This document shows, piece by piece, positions 12,130 through 23,999 of a DNA stretch of 64,000 bases (position 1 is the first letter of the stretch; every line of letters begins with the position of its first letter). The position numbers and the translations under genes were made by a program. Source of the stretch: Monoplex corrugatus (Eukaryota; Mollusca; Gastropoda; Littorinimorpha; Ranellidae); contig JAPXFY010000031.1 of assembly GCA_030674185.1 (NCBI GenBank), positions 36,569,723 through 36,633,722 on the forward strand, read 5' to 3'. The notes beneath the pieces were generated by a model, which did no database searches, was not told the origin of the DNA, and worked only from the letters and a program-made list of their open reading frames with translations.

Positions 12130-12520
12130 GCTCTGCGCTGTCGGTTGGGCTGTAAACATAAATCACAATGATAATGATAATGATAATCACACTTTGACAA
12201 TTCCATATGGGGGCTGTAAACATAATGATAATGATAATGATAACCACTCTTGGGCAGTTCCATGTGCGCTTCACCCAAATCTGCCTGTAATCATTTAGCA
12301 AACACCTGAGCCTGTGTGAATATCTTGTCTGTTTTGGCAAGATCCTGAAATGAGGAGGGGGAGACTAGGACGTATGAAACACTAAGCTGTCCCATCCCAT
12401 CAAAATGAACAGAGCATTAAGATAGACAGTAAACAGGCCAGGTTGTATGTTGATTGAACGTGAGATATCAGATCTTGAGTCCATGGCTCTGATATCAGAT
12501 CTTGAGTCCAAAGCTCTATC
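12130..12520 (-). mobile_element. tRNA-derived SINE (family F), minus orientation
   Basis: Contains GCATTAAGATAGACAGTAAAC, CAGGCCAGGTTGTATG and CAGATCTTGAGTCCATGGC as in 13810-14205, with the tRNA-like ATCAGATCTTGAGTCC block duplicated at 12467 and 12494. Confidence 0.55.
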
Positions 12521-12718
12521 AACGAAGTCAGCCAGGATGGAAGAGAAATAAGACAAAATGTCCTGGATTAAGGGACACAGATGGACATAATGTCCTGACC
12601 CAACCAAAGTAGTTGAACATGATACAGACACACAACTAGCAGTAATACAGCAGTAATTTGTAAAGCTTATAAAAAAAGTTCAAACATCATCAGCCAGAAA
12701 CTTTTATCCACATTCTTA

Positions 12719-12734
12719 TTGTGTGTGTGTGGTG

Positions 12735-12804
<70 letters not shown>

Positions 12805-12819
12805 GTGTGTGGCGCGCGC

Positions 12820-12868
<49 letters not shown>
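12719..12868. repeat. (TG)n microsatellite with slips
   Basis: 150 bp of TG with GGTG, TTGTG and GGCGCGCGC interruptions. Confidence 0.95.
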
Positions 12869-12872
<4 letters not shown>

Positions 12873-13059
12873 TCAAGGTTTCATTTGTCAAATTCAGTCA
12901 CAGCCTGCCGCATTAAAAAACTGGCTTGTTTGTTGCCCATCATCATGTTTCCATCATTCTGATGGTGTCGGCTTACTATTTCATAGGTCACATCTCTTCC
13001 CCCCTCTCCATTTCAAGACTTTAGATCACATCTCTTTCCCCCCTCTCCATTTCAAGACT

Positions 13060-13300
13060 TTGCTGTTGCATAGGTTAGAAAGGAAAGCAACATTTATAGG
13101 ACACTTTATAAAGCAAGAGAAATTTGAGCACCTAGTCACAACAGGAAAGCTAGAGGGGAAAAGCCTCATGAAAAAAATATTACAGTTTTGCAGAGTGGGT
13201 GGGGACAAAGAAAGATAGGAGATATACTTGCAGCAACAAATTCGTATGGAGGGCCATGATCGCCATAGGGCAAGGCACGTTATGATGATGATGATATACA
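13060..13300 (+). mobile_element. LINE 3-prime fragment, family 1
   Basis: Carries the block AGGACACTTTATAAAGCAAG, the VTTGKLEG region and the ending GGGCAAGGCACGTTATGATG with (TGA)n tail. Matches 9150-9400 with deletions; frameshifted. Confidence 0.65.
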
Positions 13301-13319
13301 TGTGATGAGAGTGATACAC

Positions 13320-13490
13320 ATGCAGGGGGTTTAGGCACTAACAGTTGTCTACACATGTTGACCTGGGAGATCAGGAAAATCCTTGGCCTTAACCCACCAG
13401 GGTGGAAATACCCAGACAGGACTGAAACACAAACAATTGGAAATCTGATACCTTACCCACTTGACTACCTGCCTCTTATGTATAATTTCA
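13320..13490 (+). mobile_element. Dispersed repeat G, 3-prime part
   Basis: GTTTAGGCACTAACAGTTG, GTTGACCTGGGAGATCAGG and AATCTGATACCTTACCC match repeat G at 48330-48530. Confidence 0.45.
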
Positions 13491-13522
13491 GGCAGCTAGT
13501 GATTCACTCACTGCTGGTGTTT

Positions 13523-13719
13523 TGTACCCTTTGTCCCTTGTGCACCCTATCTACCAGCTATAAAAAAACTTAACCCTTTGACTTCCTCACCCTATCCACC
13601 GGCTTCCTGCAGGAAGCTGGTGGATAAGGTGAGGGAATCAGAAGGTTAAGTTTTTGCTTTATTAACATGGTTGACAAGGCAGGATGCTGGTGGACAGGGT
13701 GCGGGAGTCAAAGGATTAA
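13523..13719. mobile_element. Foldback TTAA MITE (family B), copy 2
   Basis: Core TTCCTGCAGGAA dyad at about 13604; inner arms AACCCTTTGACTTCCTCACC and its inverse; right outer arm GGACAGGGTGCGGGAGTCAA ends at TTAA 13716-13719. Confidence 0.6.
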
Positions 13720-13809
13720 ACATGTATGTGCAAGCTTTTACTTGGAACATTTATCAGTCTTATCTGTTTTGGGCAGAATCTGCGTCATACAGCATATAAT
13801 GTGTAATGA

Positions 13810-14205
13810 TGATGATAAATCATTCTTCTACAGATCGACATAGCGTTGTGCTTCAAACTCATCTGTGCATCACACGTTTTGAGTTTGTAGCGTGTTCAAG
13901 AGAATTTCACTGTGCTCGTATGACTCTTCATCAAGTTCATGCCCTCCAAAAATCTGCCATCAACCATCTGGCAGACTCCTTGAGTCTGCAGAAAACCCTA
14001 TGCACTGGCAAAGTCTTGAGAAAATAGAAGAGGAGGGATGGAGGAGGAGGGGGGATGCTGGACCTGTGGAACACTAAGCTGGCACAACCAGAATGATTGA
14101 AGCATTAAGATGGGCAGTGAACAGGCCAATTTTTGTTTTATGTTGTGGGCTGGGATTGAACTCGAGACATGAGATCTTGAGTCCTTGGCTCTATCAGTAA
14201 AAACA
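13810..14205 (-). mobile_element. tRNA-derived SINE (family F), minus orientation
   Basis: On the minus strand: CTGATAGAGCCAAGGACTC (A-box side), CGAGTTCAATCCCAGCCC (B box), then AACTGGCCTGTTCACTGCCC-like body and ACTTTGCCAGTGCATAGGG. Other copies at 12130-12520, 31431-31970, 22915-23110, 47185-47365. Confidence 0.6.
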
Positions 14206-14278
14206 CACACACACACATGCATGCATGCATGCACGCACGTGCGCGCACATACACACACACACACACACACAGCACACA

Positions 14279-14334
<56 letters not shown>

Positions 14335-14356
14335 CACACGCACACACGCACACACA

Positions 14357-14387
<31 letters not shown>

Positions 14388-14392
14388 CTCTC
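14200..14392. repeat. (CA)n with (CGCA)n core
   Basis: About 190 bp; GCATGCATGCATGC at the start and a CGCA run of 14 units in the middle. Confidence 0.95.
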
Positions 14393-14624
14393 TATGTCGA
14401 TCTGTAGAAGAATTATCTTTAACGCGCCATTACTTCTCATGTTCAGTGTTATGGTTAGCAAATTTTACTGTTTCAATCGTTAATTATGATAACGTCATTT
14501 GTGAACTTTTCTTTTTTGTCTTGTTTTTCTGGTTCATTTCTTTTTCCTGAAGATTAACCATTTCCAAGTTTCCTTTTTTTTTTTTTTTTTTTTCTAAAAT
14601 CACTTTAGTGAATAGACATTAAAT

Positions 14625-14682
14625 CAAAGACCACACACACATACACACAGGTATGTATGTATGTGTATATGTGTAATACACA

Positions 14683-14777
<95 letters not shown>

Positions 14778-14885
14778 GGCCTATATATATATATATATAT
14801 ATACGTATATGTATATATATATGTATATGTATATCTATGCATCCATCGATCTATCTGTCTGTCTGTCTATCGATATACATATATA
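14625..14885. repeat. (CA)n, (TA)n and (TCTG)n compound microsatellite
   Basis: CA for about 100 bp, then TATATA with GTATAT, then ATCTGTCTGTCTGTC. Confidence 0.95.
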
Positions 14886-14889
14886 TATC

Positions 14890-15590
14890 TGTATTTTAAT
14901 TTAAACAAAGTCATCATAATTAGGTACCGGCAGGCCAAAATTAAAAATACATTATTGATTAATTAAATTAACATAGGTGGAAAGAGAGCACGAAACTGAA
15001 CACAGTGCAAAAAAAATTAGGTCTCTATCTTCATTAGAACCTGAGATATTGCATAAAACGTGACGTTAAAAATTATATCTATTTTCGGGGAAAATTGGCA
15101 TTTTTCACACAAGCCCTACTTTGGATGCTTGTCATCTGAAAACTATCTTATATAGACAGCTCAAAATTGGCAGAATGCTTACTAGCAACAAGTTATGAGA
15201 GCCTATTTTTTTCCAGGCATCTTGGTGAACTAGTTTATGTGTAAACTTGAGCCAAACATGGACTATCGCGCCAAAATGAGGGGCGTCCGTGAGCGCAAAA
15301 CATCTTTTGAATGCTGTTCGAGCATTTTTTGTCCGATTTGAATGATTTAAATTGTAACTTTCATATTTTGTAAAGATCTTTCAAATGGGGTGCATGAATG
15401 CACTATTTAGAGCAATATTAATTTTTTTTCACTTTTGCCCCACCCCTCCCCACCCCCCTTTCATACCCACCTGCAAGTTTAGCCATCTCCCATCCTCAAC
15501 ACAATGTCCCTATGGTATGAAGGTAAAGCATGATTGCACTTTTTACTGCCAAACAGTCTACAGCTTGAGTCTCTCTGCAGGTCAGAAGTG
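14890..15590. other. Unique AT-rich DNA, nothing identified
   Basis: Intergenic or intron of the candidate minus-strand gene. No clear motif. Confidence 0.4.
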
Positions 15591-15597
15591 ACTACTC

Positions 15598-15861
15598 TCA
15601 AGAAAAGAATAGCTGCCTGTAAACTTGGAATTTGCGACTGATGATGTGAAGATCTTTTTCTGACAACGTCCAAAATCTGCCATTAGAAGTTGTCATGCTG
15701 AAGTCTGCAGCAATCACAAACTTTTCATCAATGCAGCTCTTATCTGATGACAGTGGCCACTTGTACAATGTGCGTTTGTTTTTACACCTGGCCATAAAAC
15801 TGACAACAGCTGTGGTGGGATCAGTGTTGGACTTTTCTTCAACTCCCCTTGTTTCCATCTT
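15598..15861 (-). CDS. Unrecognised minus-strand open segment, possibly exon(s) of the same gene
   Basis: The minus frame from K-METRGVEEK through PTTAVVSFMARCKNKRTLYK, WPLSSDKSCIDEKFVIAADF and RFWTLSEKDLHIISRKFQVY is open for 88 codons in unbiased sequence and looks protein-like. A CTGAAAG acceptor-like site precedes AAGATGG at 15861, but only about 28 bp separate it from the preceding candidate exon, too short for a normal intron. A GCCAG|gtgtaa donor-like site lies inside. Alternatives: a single homopolymer indel linking the two frames, or a decayed mobile element. No family recognised. Confidence 0.3.
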   Translation of the reverse strand, partial: KMETRGVEEKSNTDPTTAVVSFMARCKNKRTLYKWPLSSDKSCIDEKFVIAADFSMTTSNGRFWTLSEKDLHIISRKFQVYRQLFFS

Positions 15862-15889
15862 CTTTCAGCAAAAAAACTTGAAGCAATAC

Positions 15890-15984
15890 TATGTTACTGA
15901 TCGGGGTTCTAGCAATACTCTTTCTCCTGCCTCGACCAGTAGCAAGGAATGCTGCCTGCAGGTCTTCGTAGTGAGAAGCAGCCT
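15890..15984 (-). CDS. Candidate second coding exon of the minus-strand gene
   Basis: Minus-strand acceptor CTATTCTATCTCTTCAG is followed by AG GCT GCT TCT. With the G from the upstream exon this gives E-AASHYEDLQAAFLATGRGR then RKSIARTPISNI, a plausible continuation of the exon 1 peptide. The donor is uncertain: ATA|gtattg (phase 0) is drawn here; if unspliced, the frame runs on as VLLQVFLLKEDGNKGS and stops at about 15839. Function unknown. The RGRRKS stretch is basic with a possible phosphosite; no domain recognised. Confidence 0.45.
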
Positions 15985-16043
15985 CTGAAGAGATAGAATA
16001 GCAATTATATGAATTTAGCTGTGGTTCAAAGAATGATAAAGTA

Positions 16044-16657
16044 CAGTAGAGCACACTTATAACGAACACGCTTGAAACGAATTGACGGGAATAACGAACC
16101 CCTGGCCACATTCGCCTGGTCACGGACGGTGGTCACTATCACACAATGCCTCGCTTGCCCGCGCCTATTCATGACGGCGATCTAAAAATAGATTATCGAT
16201 CAATGGCATTTGGACCAGGAAATTGTGGACCAAGTCAAAGCTGCTGGTTCCAGTTCTGTGCCTCCTGAAGAAGAGGACGAGGCACCTGCAGAGCAGCTCA
16301 AGGCTGTGAGCTCTGCAGAAGCCAAACAGTGTTTGAAAACTCTTAGGGACTTTTGTATTGTGAATGGCGGAGAAACCTTTTTTGACACTTTAGGGGACAT
16401 GGGAGAAATTCATTCTTGAATCGAGCGAAAAGGGAAAAAAAAAAACTGACATTACATCATTTTTTTCACCCGTGGGCAAGAAATTAGGACTCTAGATGAA
16501 TGTATAATGGCTTTGGGGACGTGGATAAACAGTGGGAAGGGGGGGGGGGTTGTGTGAGGGATAAAATGTGTGTAAAGGTTTGACTGAAATAAAGAACTAC
16601 TGATATAAAGAACTATTTTTTTTGCCTGGGGTTGTTCTTTATATCAGTATTCTACTG
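16044..16657 (+). mobile_element. Deleted Tigger/pogo-type DNA transposon
   Basis: The left end CAGTAGAGCACACTTATAAC and the right end (read inverted) CAGTAGAATACTGATATAAA share CAGTAGA and an ATA..GAAC core, flanked on both sides by TA, the target duplication of Tc1/mariner-pogo elements. Total 614 bp, far shorter than an autonomous 2-3 kb copy. Between the ends lies only the C-terminal tail of a transposase (next entry). A subterminal repeat ATAAAGAACTACTGATATAAA lies near the right end. The DDE catalytic core is missing, so the copy is immobile by itself. Confidence 0.75.
16204..16419 (+). pseudogene. C-terminal fragment of Tigger/jerky-like transposase
   Basis: Reads HLDQEIVDQVKAAG, then the acidic EEEDEAPAEQ, then AVSSAEAKQCLKTLRDFCIV and a stop at 16417-16419. 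An acidic linker followed by an S-x-x-E-A-x-x-x-L-x-x-L-R-x-x helix is the usual carboxy end of pogo/Tigger (DDE_1) transposases. The amino-terminal HTH and DDE domain are deleted. Lies inside the TIR-bounded element. Confidence 0.65.
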
Positions 16658-16873
16658 TATTAAATCATGTTCTAATTACTAACTTCAAATGAATTTGTAA
16701 TCTTCACTTTTATTATTATTCTTAAAAATTTCAATTTTATTTTCCTTTATTTTTCAAATAGCATATTCATAATCTATTGTATTTCTTAACTATTGATTAT
16801 AAAATTCGTATTATCCTCTGTGTGTTGTACTAGTATGTCAGTATGAACACAAACAAGCCTCAAATATTTGTTT

Positions 16874-16876
<3 letters not shown>

Positions 16877-16953
<77 letters not shown>

Positions 16954-16965
16954 CAACAACAATTA
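16877..16965. repeat. (CA)n microsatellite
   Basis: About 88 bp with one CCA slip, ending in CAACAACAACAA. Confidence 0.95.
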
Positions 16966-16969
16966 ACTG

Positions 16970-17505
16970 CAAACAGTAGGCCTACATCTGTAAATAAAAA
17001 AAAAAAATCTAAGCAGAAATCCTTTTTAATCTTCATTCCAAATGTTCTTTAATACAAAAAGAAAAGAAAATAGCTCAAAACTAACAAGAAAACAATAATC
17101 AATGCAATACCTGCGTTATCAGAACGAAAGTTACACACATCAACTGATGTCAACATTAGCGATTACCTCCCTTGTCAAAAATCATCTCGAAATTTAGCAA
17201 AGTTTTTCCACCCTTTCGCTTAACTATCACACATATAATTAAATTAGAGTCTGAACGAATGTTTGATTGATATGATTGTAAAGTTACAAAGCAAATGAAG
17301 AGCAACCGTCAAAGATTTTACTTCAAATCACACACTTCGTGTGAACTTTCAAGATGAAGATCGCGAGTCCATCAGTAACAAAACGTTCCAACCTTTGACA
17401 TGTCGATCGATATTTTGATCTTTCTTGTTCAATCTAGCCATACCTACTGCTTTAAAATAATACAGTACTGTCTTAAAAGTCGATTGAAGTAATTCTAAGG
17501 CATTG
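16970..17505 (-). other. Intron DNA of the candidate minus-strand gene
   Basis: AT-rich; would be intron 1 if exons 17511-17574 and 15890-15984 are joined, with the Tigger element inside it. Confidence 0.4.
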
Positions 17506-17510
17506 TTTAC

Positions 17511-17574
17511 CGATATAGCTTCGATGTTGTTTGAGAAAATTGACCGCGTTCGTCTTGCCGCTACTAGCTGCCAT
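17511..17574 (-). CDS. Candidate first coding exon of an unrecognised minus-strand gene
   Basis: On the minus strand GCAACAATGG is a strong start context (A at -3, G at +4). The exon reads MAASSGKTNAVNFLKQHRSY plus I and ends ATCG|gtaaac, 64 nt, phase 1. It sits 55-100 bp below a CCAAT box, a perfect CRE and an octamer (separate entry). The next acceptor in phase is at 15984. I do not recognise the protein. GC and CpG are higher here than in the surrounding AT-rich DNA, as expected at a real promoter. Without splicing the frame stops 12 codons later. Confidence 0.55.
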
Positions 17575-17599
17575 TGTTGCACTGGGCGAGTGTATGGGA

Positions 17600-17700
17600 A
17601 TGCGAGACCTTATGGGTGACTGCTTTTCATTGGTCAGCAGGATTTCCCAGTTGACGTCACCGAGTTAATTTGCATACCAAACGAAAGAGGACACTTCTCT
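17600..17700 (-). promoter_or_regulatory. Minus-strand promoter: octamer, CRE and CCAAT box
   Basis: Read on the minus strand: octamer ATGCAAAT at 17675-17668, perfect CRE TGACGTCA at 17659-17652, CCAAT at 17633-17629, then a TATA-less CpG-containing stretch and the ATG at 17574. The ordered spacing of about 15-30 bp and closeness to a strong start codon make this a credible CREB/NF-Y/POU-type promoter. The CRE is itself palindromic, so direction comes from the CCAAT box and ATG. Confidence 0.5.
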
Positions 17701-18314
17701 CTTTCGTTTGAATACCTCGATGACAGTTTTTTTTTTACGTTTAGTGTGGAAAAAATGACTTTGAAATCTTCTTTCCTTGATTTGGACTTAATTTTTAATA
17801 TTTCTATAAACTTTTTGGTATCATATTGAAGCTTAAGATCTCGCAAGCTTTCCTGTTTTCTTTTTACATGTTTCCGTGCAAGGAATCCTTGGTGGAATAG
17901 CGAAATCGAGTAGACCCAAAATAACCCCGGTTTCGTAAAGTCGTCACGGTGGTAGGAATCGGCAAACCGACCGTTTCAAAACAATCGAAACAACCACACA
18001 TTCATCACTCATACAAAAAAGACATCATTGACAAGACAAAAACATATCTTTATAGGTCACATACATCATTTGATAAAAATGTTTGGTTTTAATGTAAAAT
18101 GTGGGAAAAGGGGCCATTTCGGCAGAGCTGCATTGTTTGTCAGTTGAAACTGAGCTGCCAACAGTCATCATAATATATATTATATTACATGTTCTGTAGT
18201 GTGAATACAGAATCATAGACACCTTATAACAGCGCCTTGAGCGAATGTATGAAAGTAAAGGTGAAATCTTTGTGGACATACGATAGAAAATAAAAAAGGG
18301 AGAAAGAGATTTGT

Positions 18315-18480
18315 ATATTTAATGGATGTGGTTGTTGAGTTGGTAAATGTCAAACTTCCAGTGGGAGAGGTCATGGGTTTGAGCCACATAGACACCACTG
18401 CCTGGAGGGTAAAAAGTAAAAGCCCACATATGTGCAGATCTCCAAGTGCCTAAACCCCTTTTGTGTGTATACTTACACAG
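18315..18480 (+). mobile_element. SINE-like tRNA-derived fragment
   Basis: GTTGTTGAGTTGGTAAATG and GTCATGGGTTTGAGCCAC look like A and B boxes; body ends GCCTAAACCCCTTTTGTGTG. Weak, no second full copy identified. Confidence 0.35.
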
Positions 18481-18489
18481 AATATCGAG

Positions 18490-19040
18490 TATCATCATCA
18501 TCATGTGCCCTGCCACATGGTGTTGTGGTGATCATGACCCTCCACATGAATCTATCTTTTGTGCTGCAAGTACTTCTCCCACCCTGTCTGTCTTCACTGC
18601 GCAAGTCCGTAAAGCTTTTTCTCCCTGGGTCTACCTGGTGCTCTTTTCCCTACAGCTTTCTTGTTGTGACCAGGTGCTTTAATTTGTCTTGCCTCTAAAA
18701 TGCCCTATGAATGTTGTGTGTCTTTTCCTAATCTCCTTCATTAATGTCCTTTTTATGTTTGCCTCCCTCAGTCAAGACTGTCTTGCTTGTTTTCTTTGCT
18801 GTCCATGGAACTCTTTAACATTCTTCTTAGAAACCACATTTTAGCTGCTTCAATCTTGTTCTGACTTTGCATGTTGACTGTCCATGTTTCACATACGTAT
18901 AACGATATCGGTTCTGTATTATAACACTGAAAAACTCTCATCCTGATGTTAATTGATAGGTGTTTGTTGGTAAGAACGCTTGTAATTTTCTTTAATGCTG
19001 TTTTAGCCTGGCCAATTCTGTTGGCTATTTCTAATATCAA
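18490..19040 (-). mobile_element. LINE 3-prime fragment, family 1 (longest upstream reach)
   Basis: The minus frame starts ILEIANRIGQAKTALKKITS, VLTNKHLSINIRMRVFQCYN, then CETWTVNMQSQNKIEAAKMW and FLRRML, followed by a frameshifted tail down to the CATCATCATCATG end at 18490. EI-x-x-RIG-A-x-A-F/L is the conserved RT thumb start in this LINE class. Broken by several indels. Confidence 0.75.
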
Positions 19041-19250
19041 GTATACGCATTGAAAATATGGTAAAAAGTGGAAGTCTTGTCAGTGGCTGGCGTGTGGGAA
19101 ACACGAAAACACTCGCACATTGAAAATATGGTAAAAAGTGGAAGTCATGTCGGTGGCCGGCGTGTGGAAACATGAAAACACTCGCACATTGAAAATATGG
19201 TAAAAAGTGAAAGCCATGTCAGTGGCTGGCTTGTGGAAACATGAAAAACA
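19040..19250 (+). repeat. Three tandem ~63-bp units
   Basis: CATTGAAAATATGGTAAAAA, GTGGAAGTCATGTC, GTGGCTGGCGTGTGGAAACA; three copies. Confidence 0.8.
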
Positions 19251-19645
19251 TCTCTCTGATTGTGTGTAATGTGCAGTGAGGTTAGATAAGTTTGGGGGAG
19301 TAGCACTACACAAAAATGTTTTATAATAACATTTCATCAAGCGAATGGAAAATATTAATTAAGTCAAAGCAGTCACAACTGCTGCCTCTGACAAATCAAA
19401 ACACATGGGGGAGAACGAGGTGACCTTGTTACAGCAAGCATTCACCTTGTCAAATTATTTGTATCCTGTAATCTGTCACAGATGAATATGATGATCAGAC
19501 ATTTCTATCATGTACTCTGTCACAAATGTCATCGCTACAGATGAATATGATGATCAGAATTTTAATGCACAGCTGGATGCGTCATGTTCTCGCACCTAGT
19601 TACACGCATTCATGTACGCACACACACATGTATGCTCTCTTACAC

Positions 19646-19751
<106 letters not shown>

Positions 19752-19807
19752 ACAAACACACGCATACATATATGAATACACATACACAGTCACACAAACA
19801 CATTCAT

Positions 19808-19855
19808 GGGCCTCAGTAGCTCAGTTGGCTGAGTGTCGGATTCTTATGCTAATGG
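19808..19855 (+). mobile_element. tRNA-like A-box fragment
   Basis: GGCCTCAGTAGCTCAGTTGG then CTGAGTGTCGGATTC has a typical tRNA 5-prime half with A box. There is no B box or 3-prime half, so a truncated SINE head rather than a tRNA gene. Confidence 0.4.
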
Positions 19856-19935
19856 TTTATAATAATAATAATAAATATATTTTATTTATATAGCGCAAAA
19901 TCTTGACAAAATCAAATCTAAGCGCTGAGCGTAAT
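19856..19935 (-). mobile_element. CR1/L2-like LINE 3-prime tail only
   Basis: An (AAT)n stretch then TATAGCGCAAAATCTTGAC and AAATCTAAGCGCTGAGCG, the inverse of the 3-prime terminus at 23885-23950. Extreme 5-prime truncation. Confidence 0.6.
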
Positions 19936-20104
19936 CATGCATACATACCTACATACATATGAGCGTATACATGCATACATACATGCTTACATACTTACAT
20001 ACATAAATCTAAGCTGAGCGTATACATGCATACATACATACATACATAAATCTAAGCGTTTATACATACATACATACACACATACATACATACGTACGCA
20101 CATG

Positions 20105-21120
<1,016 letters not shown>

Positions 21121-21144
21121 ATAATGGGAGAGAAAGAGGAGGCA

Positions 21145-21265
21145 GCTGAGACACACAGACACACACAGACACACACAGACACACAGAACCACAGACACAC
21201 ACACACACACACACACACACAGTGTGTTATGTGTACACACACACATACACACACAGATTCCACAC
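21145..21265. repeat. (CA)n with CAGA interruptions
   Basis: About 120 bp immediately after the CR1/L2 fragment, in the same ACACAGAC style as the next large block. Confidence 0.9.
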
Positions 21266-21761
21266 ATAGGTTCAGGCAATCCAAATGTCCGCGAATTCGC
21301 GGATATCCGCGAAAGGGAAGTATTTGCATGTTTTGTTCATTGTTAACAGTGCTTGTGCCCTTTTTTTCTTTTATTGAAATACTTGATTTATCTTTCACCA
21401 GAGGGGGTTAAATTTCCATTTATTAGACTAAACTGCTTCAGCTTCTGGGGGCAACGCCCCCAGACCCCCACCAGAGGCTCTACCCCTGGACCCACAAGGG
21501 AACCTATGCAGACCCCTGGATCCTCAGCATTTCTTTTTCCTTGAAACACATTGTTGCTTGAATGGATTGCCTGGGGTTTGAATCTCGGGGTGTGCTACAT
21601 TAAAACTTCTAACTGTCCCATTTTAACATCATTGTTGTTCTGGTGGTGTCAGTGTAGGACTAGATAAGTCCCCTCACTTCCCTGGGATGGTTTTCCCTGT
21701 TGGCCATATGACCTGTGGTGGGTGCTGACATAAAAACTGAACTAAATCAATCGATCAACAA

Positions 21762-21763
21762 AC

Positions 21764-21814
<51 letters not shown>

Positions 21815-21817
21815 ACA

Positions 21818-21848
<31 letters not shown>

Positions 21849-22002
21849 TACACACACAGATTCCACACATAGAAACTCAAATAGACATACAGATGCATGT
21901 GCACATACACACAGACTTACACACAGACACAGACACAGACACACAGAGACACAGACACACACCACACACACGAGCGCGCGCACGCACACAACACACACAC
22001 CA

Positions 22003-22038
<36 letters not shown>

Positions 22039-22043
22039 CACAC

Positions 22044-22104
<61 letters not shown>

Positions 22105-22632
22105 ACACACACAGACACACACACAGACACACACACAGACACAGACACACAGACACACACACGCAGACAGACACACGCAGACAGACACAGACACACACAG
22201 ACACACACAGACACACACAGACACACAGACACACAGACACAACACAGACACACACAGACACACAACGACACAGACACACACACACAACACACAGACACAG
22301 ACACACACAGACACACACACACAGACACACACACAGACACAGACACACACACAGACACACACACACACACACAGACACAGACACAGACACACACACACAG
22401 ACACAGACACACACACACAGACAACAGAACACAGACAACACACACAGACAGACAGACACAGACAGACACACAGACAGACACACACACACAGACACACAGG
22501 CACACACACACACACACACACAGACACACACACACAACACACACACACACACACACACAACACACACACACACACACACAACACACCACACACACACACA
22601 CACACACAACACACACATCTCTCTCTCTCTCT
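21762..22632. repeat. 870-bp (CA)n/(ACACAG)n block, ends in (CT)n
   Basis: Mixed CA, CAGACA and AACACA units. All frames of both strands stay open for 250-320 codons solely through composition; no gene inferred. Confidence 0.95.
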
Positions 22633-22914
22633 CCTGTCCTTTCTGACTGTCCCACACAACCTTACAGCAAGCTTGTCTAGTTCAGATGAGTGGGTCAATT
22701 TTCAAAATAGGAATCTCCCTAAAGGGCAAAGCATGTAAAGGATGTAGTTCTCTTTGAAGGGATGTGATTCTCTTTGAAGGATGTAATTCTCTTGCAGCGG
22801 TGCATGTTATCTTTCAATATTCCGCTGTTTATTTCTTGTCAGAATCAGAAAGAGAGTTAACATTGTTTGACCATCTAATTATTTTCATAGTTTATATCCA
22901 CATGGGTTGGTTGG

Positions 22915-23115
22915 CTTTTTGATAGAACTGTGGACTTAAGATTTGATTTGTTGAGTTCAGTCACAGCCCACAACATTACAAACTGGCCTCGCTCTCCATT
23001 TCGAGACTTTGCTGTTGCATAGGGTTTTGCTCAGGCTCACAGCGTCTGCCAGATAATTGTTGGTAGATTTAGGTGAAGCATGTATGGAACTGTCTGAGTG
23101 CAATAAGTCCGTCTT
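22915..23115 (+). mobile_element. SINE family F, plus orientation
   Basis: GTTGAGTTCAGTCACAGCCC (B-box derivative), AACTGGCCTCGCTCTCC, GCATAGGGTTTTGCTCAGGC and CTGTCTGAGTGCAATAAGTC. Tail lost. Confidence 0.5.
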
Positions 23116-23189
23116 GAACAAACTCCAAACTCATAATACAGATTTATGTTTGGATTCTTTAACACTCCATAGTTTTCAGTTCGTCTTAC

Positions 23190-23290
23190 AAAACCACCAT
23201 GTAGCAAAGTGGTTAATGCAACAGGTTAATGTTTGGGAAATTGTAGGTTTGAATCTGATAAATCCAGATCTTGTTGTGAGATTTTATGGA
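23190..23290 (+). mobile_element. SINE family E-like head
   Basis: ATGTAGCAAAGTGGTTAATG (A-box like) and GTAGGTTTGAATCTGAT (B-box like), truncated after about 100 bp by the CR1/L2 copy that starts at 23340. Confidence 0.45.
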
Positions 23291-23339
23291 CAGTTAAGTG
23301 TGCTATAGCGTCATAAAAACATTAGAATCATACTGTTGA

Positions 23340-23955
23340 GTCTCATCCAGAGAAAAAAGCTGACCGCATATCTCCTCTCCTGGCACAACTTCACTGGCTC
23401 CCTGTATCAAAGCGCAAACAGTACAAACTAGACACCATGTGCTACAAAAGCCTCAATAATGCAGTCCCCGATTACCTGTCAAGCCTACTTGAAATCTATG
23501 TTCCCTCACGTACCCTCCGCTCTGCCTCCGATCCTCTGACTTTTCGCTTTCCACGCACTAAGCTCAATACCTATGGTCCACGAGCCTTCTCTGTTTCTGG
23601 TCCACTTTCCTGGAGCAAACTTCCATCTCAGTCCGTCAGCAACCTACTTTTGTCTCCTTCAAGTCCGCTCTCAAAACTCACCTTTTCTCCTCTGCATAAA
23701 ATCCTGACCTCACTCAATCCCCTCTGCAGCCTGTCTCCACTCGGAGGGGAATCGCATTGTAATATATAATTGTATATAATATGCTCTCTATAATTTTCCA
23801 TTGCTTTATTCTTTTTCCCCATTTGTGGCCATGTGTGAAGGTGTGTGTGTGTGCGTGTGTGTGCGCGCGTGCGTATGTGTATGTTCAGCGCTTAGATTTG
23901 ATTTCTATCAAGATTTTGCGCTATATAAATATTGTAATTATTATTATTATTATCT
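23340..23955 (+). mobile_element. CR1/L2-like LINE 3-prime end
   Basis: Plus-strand relative of 20105-21120: LLAQLHWLPVSKRKQYKLDT, MCYKSLNNAVPDYLSSLLEI, TKLNTYGPRAFSVSGPLSWS, then a frame end at 23769 and a 3-prime UTR with a short TG tract that ends in GCGCTATATAAATATTGTAA and (TTA)n. A family-specific 3-prime end is thus defined by two copies. Confidence 0.8.
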
Positions 23956-23999
23956 GCTTTACAGATGTGCCTTTGAGGGTGATGCTTAAATTTCCATGC

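Noticed and set aside
19808..19880. tRNA gene
   Set aside because: A-box half only, no B box or acceptor stem; SINE fragment.
21715..22738. Open frames up to 321 codons on both strands
   Set aside because: Produced by CA/CAGA simple repeats (only H, T, Q, R or V, C, S residues); no splice or start evidence.
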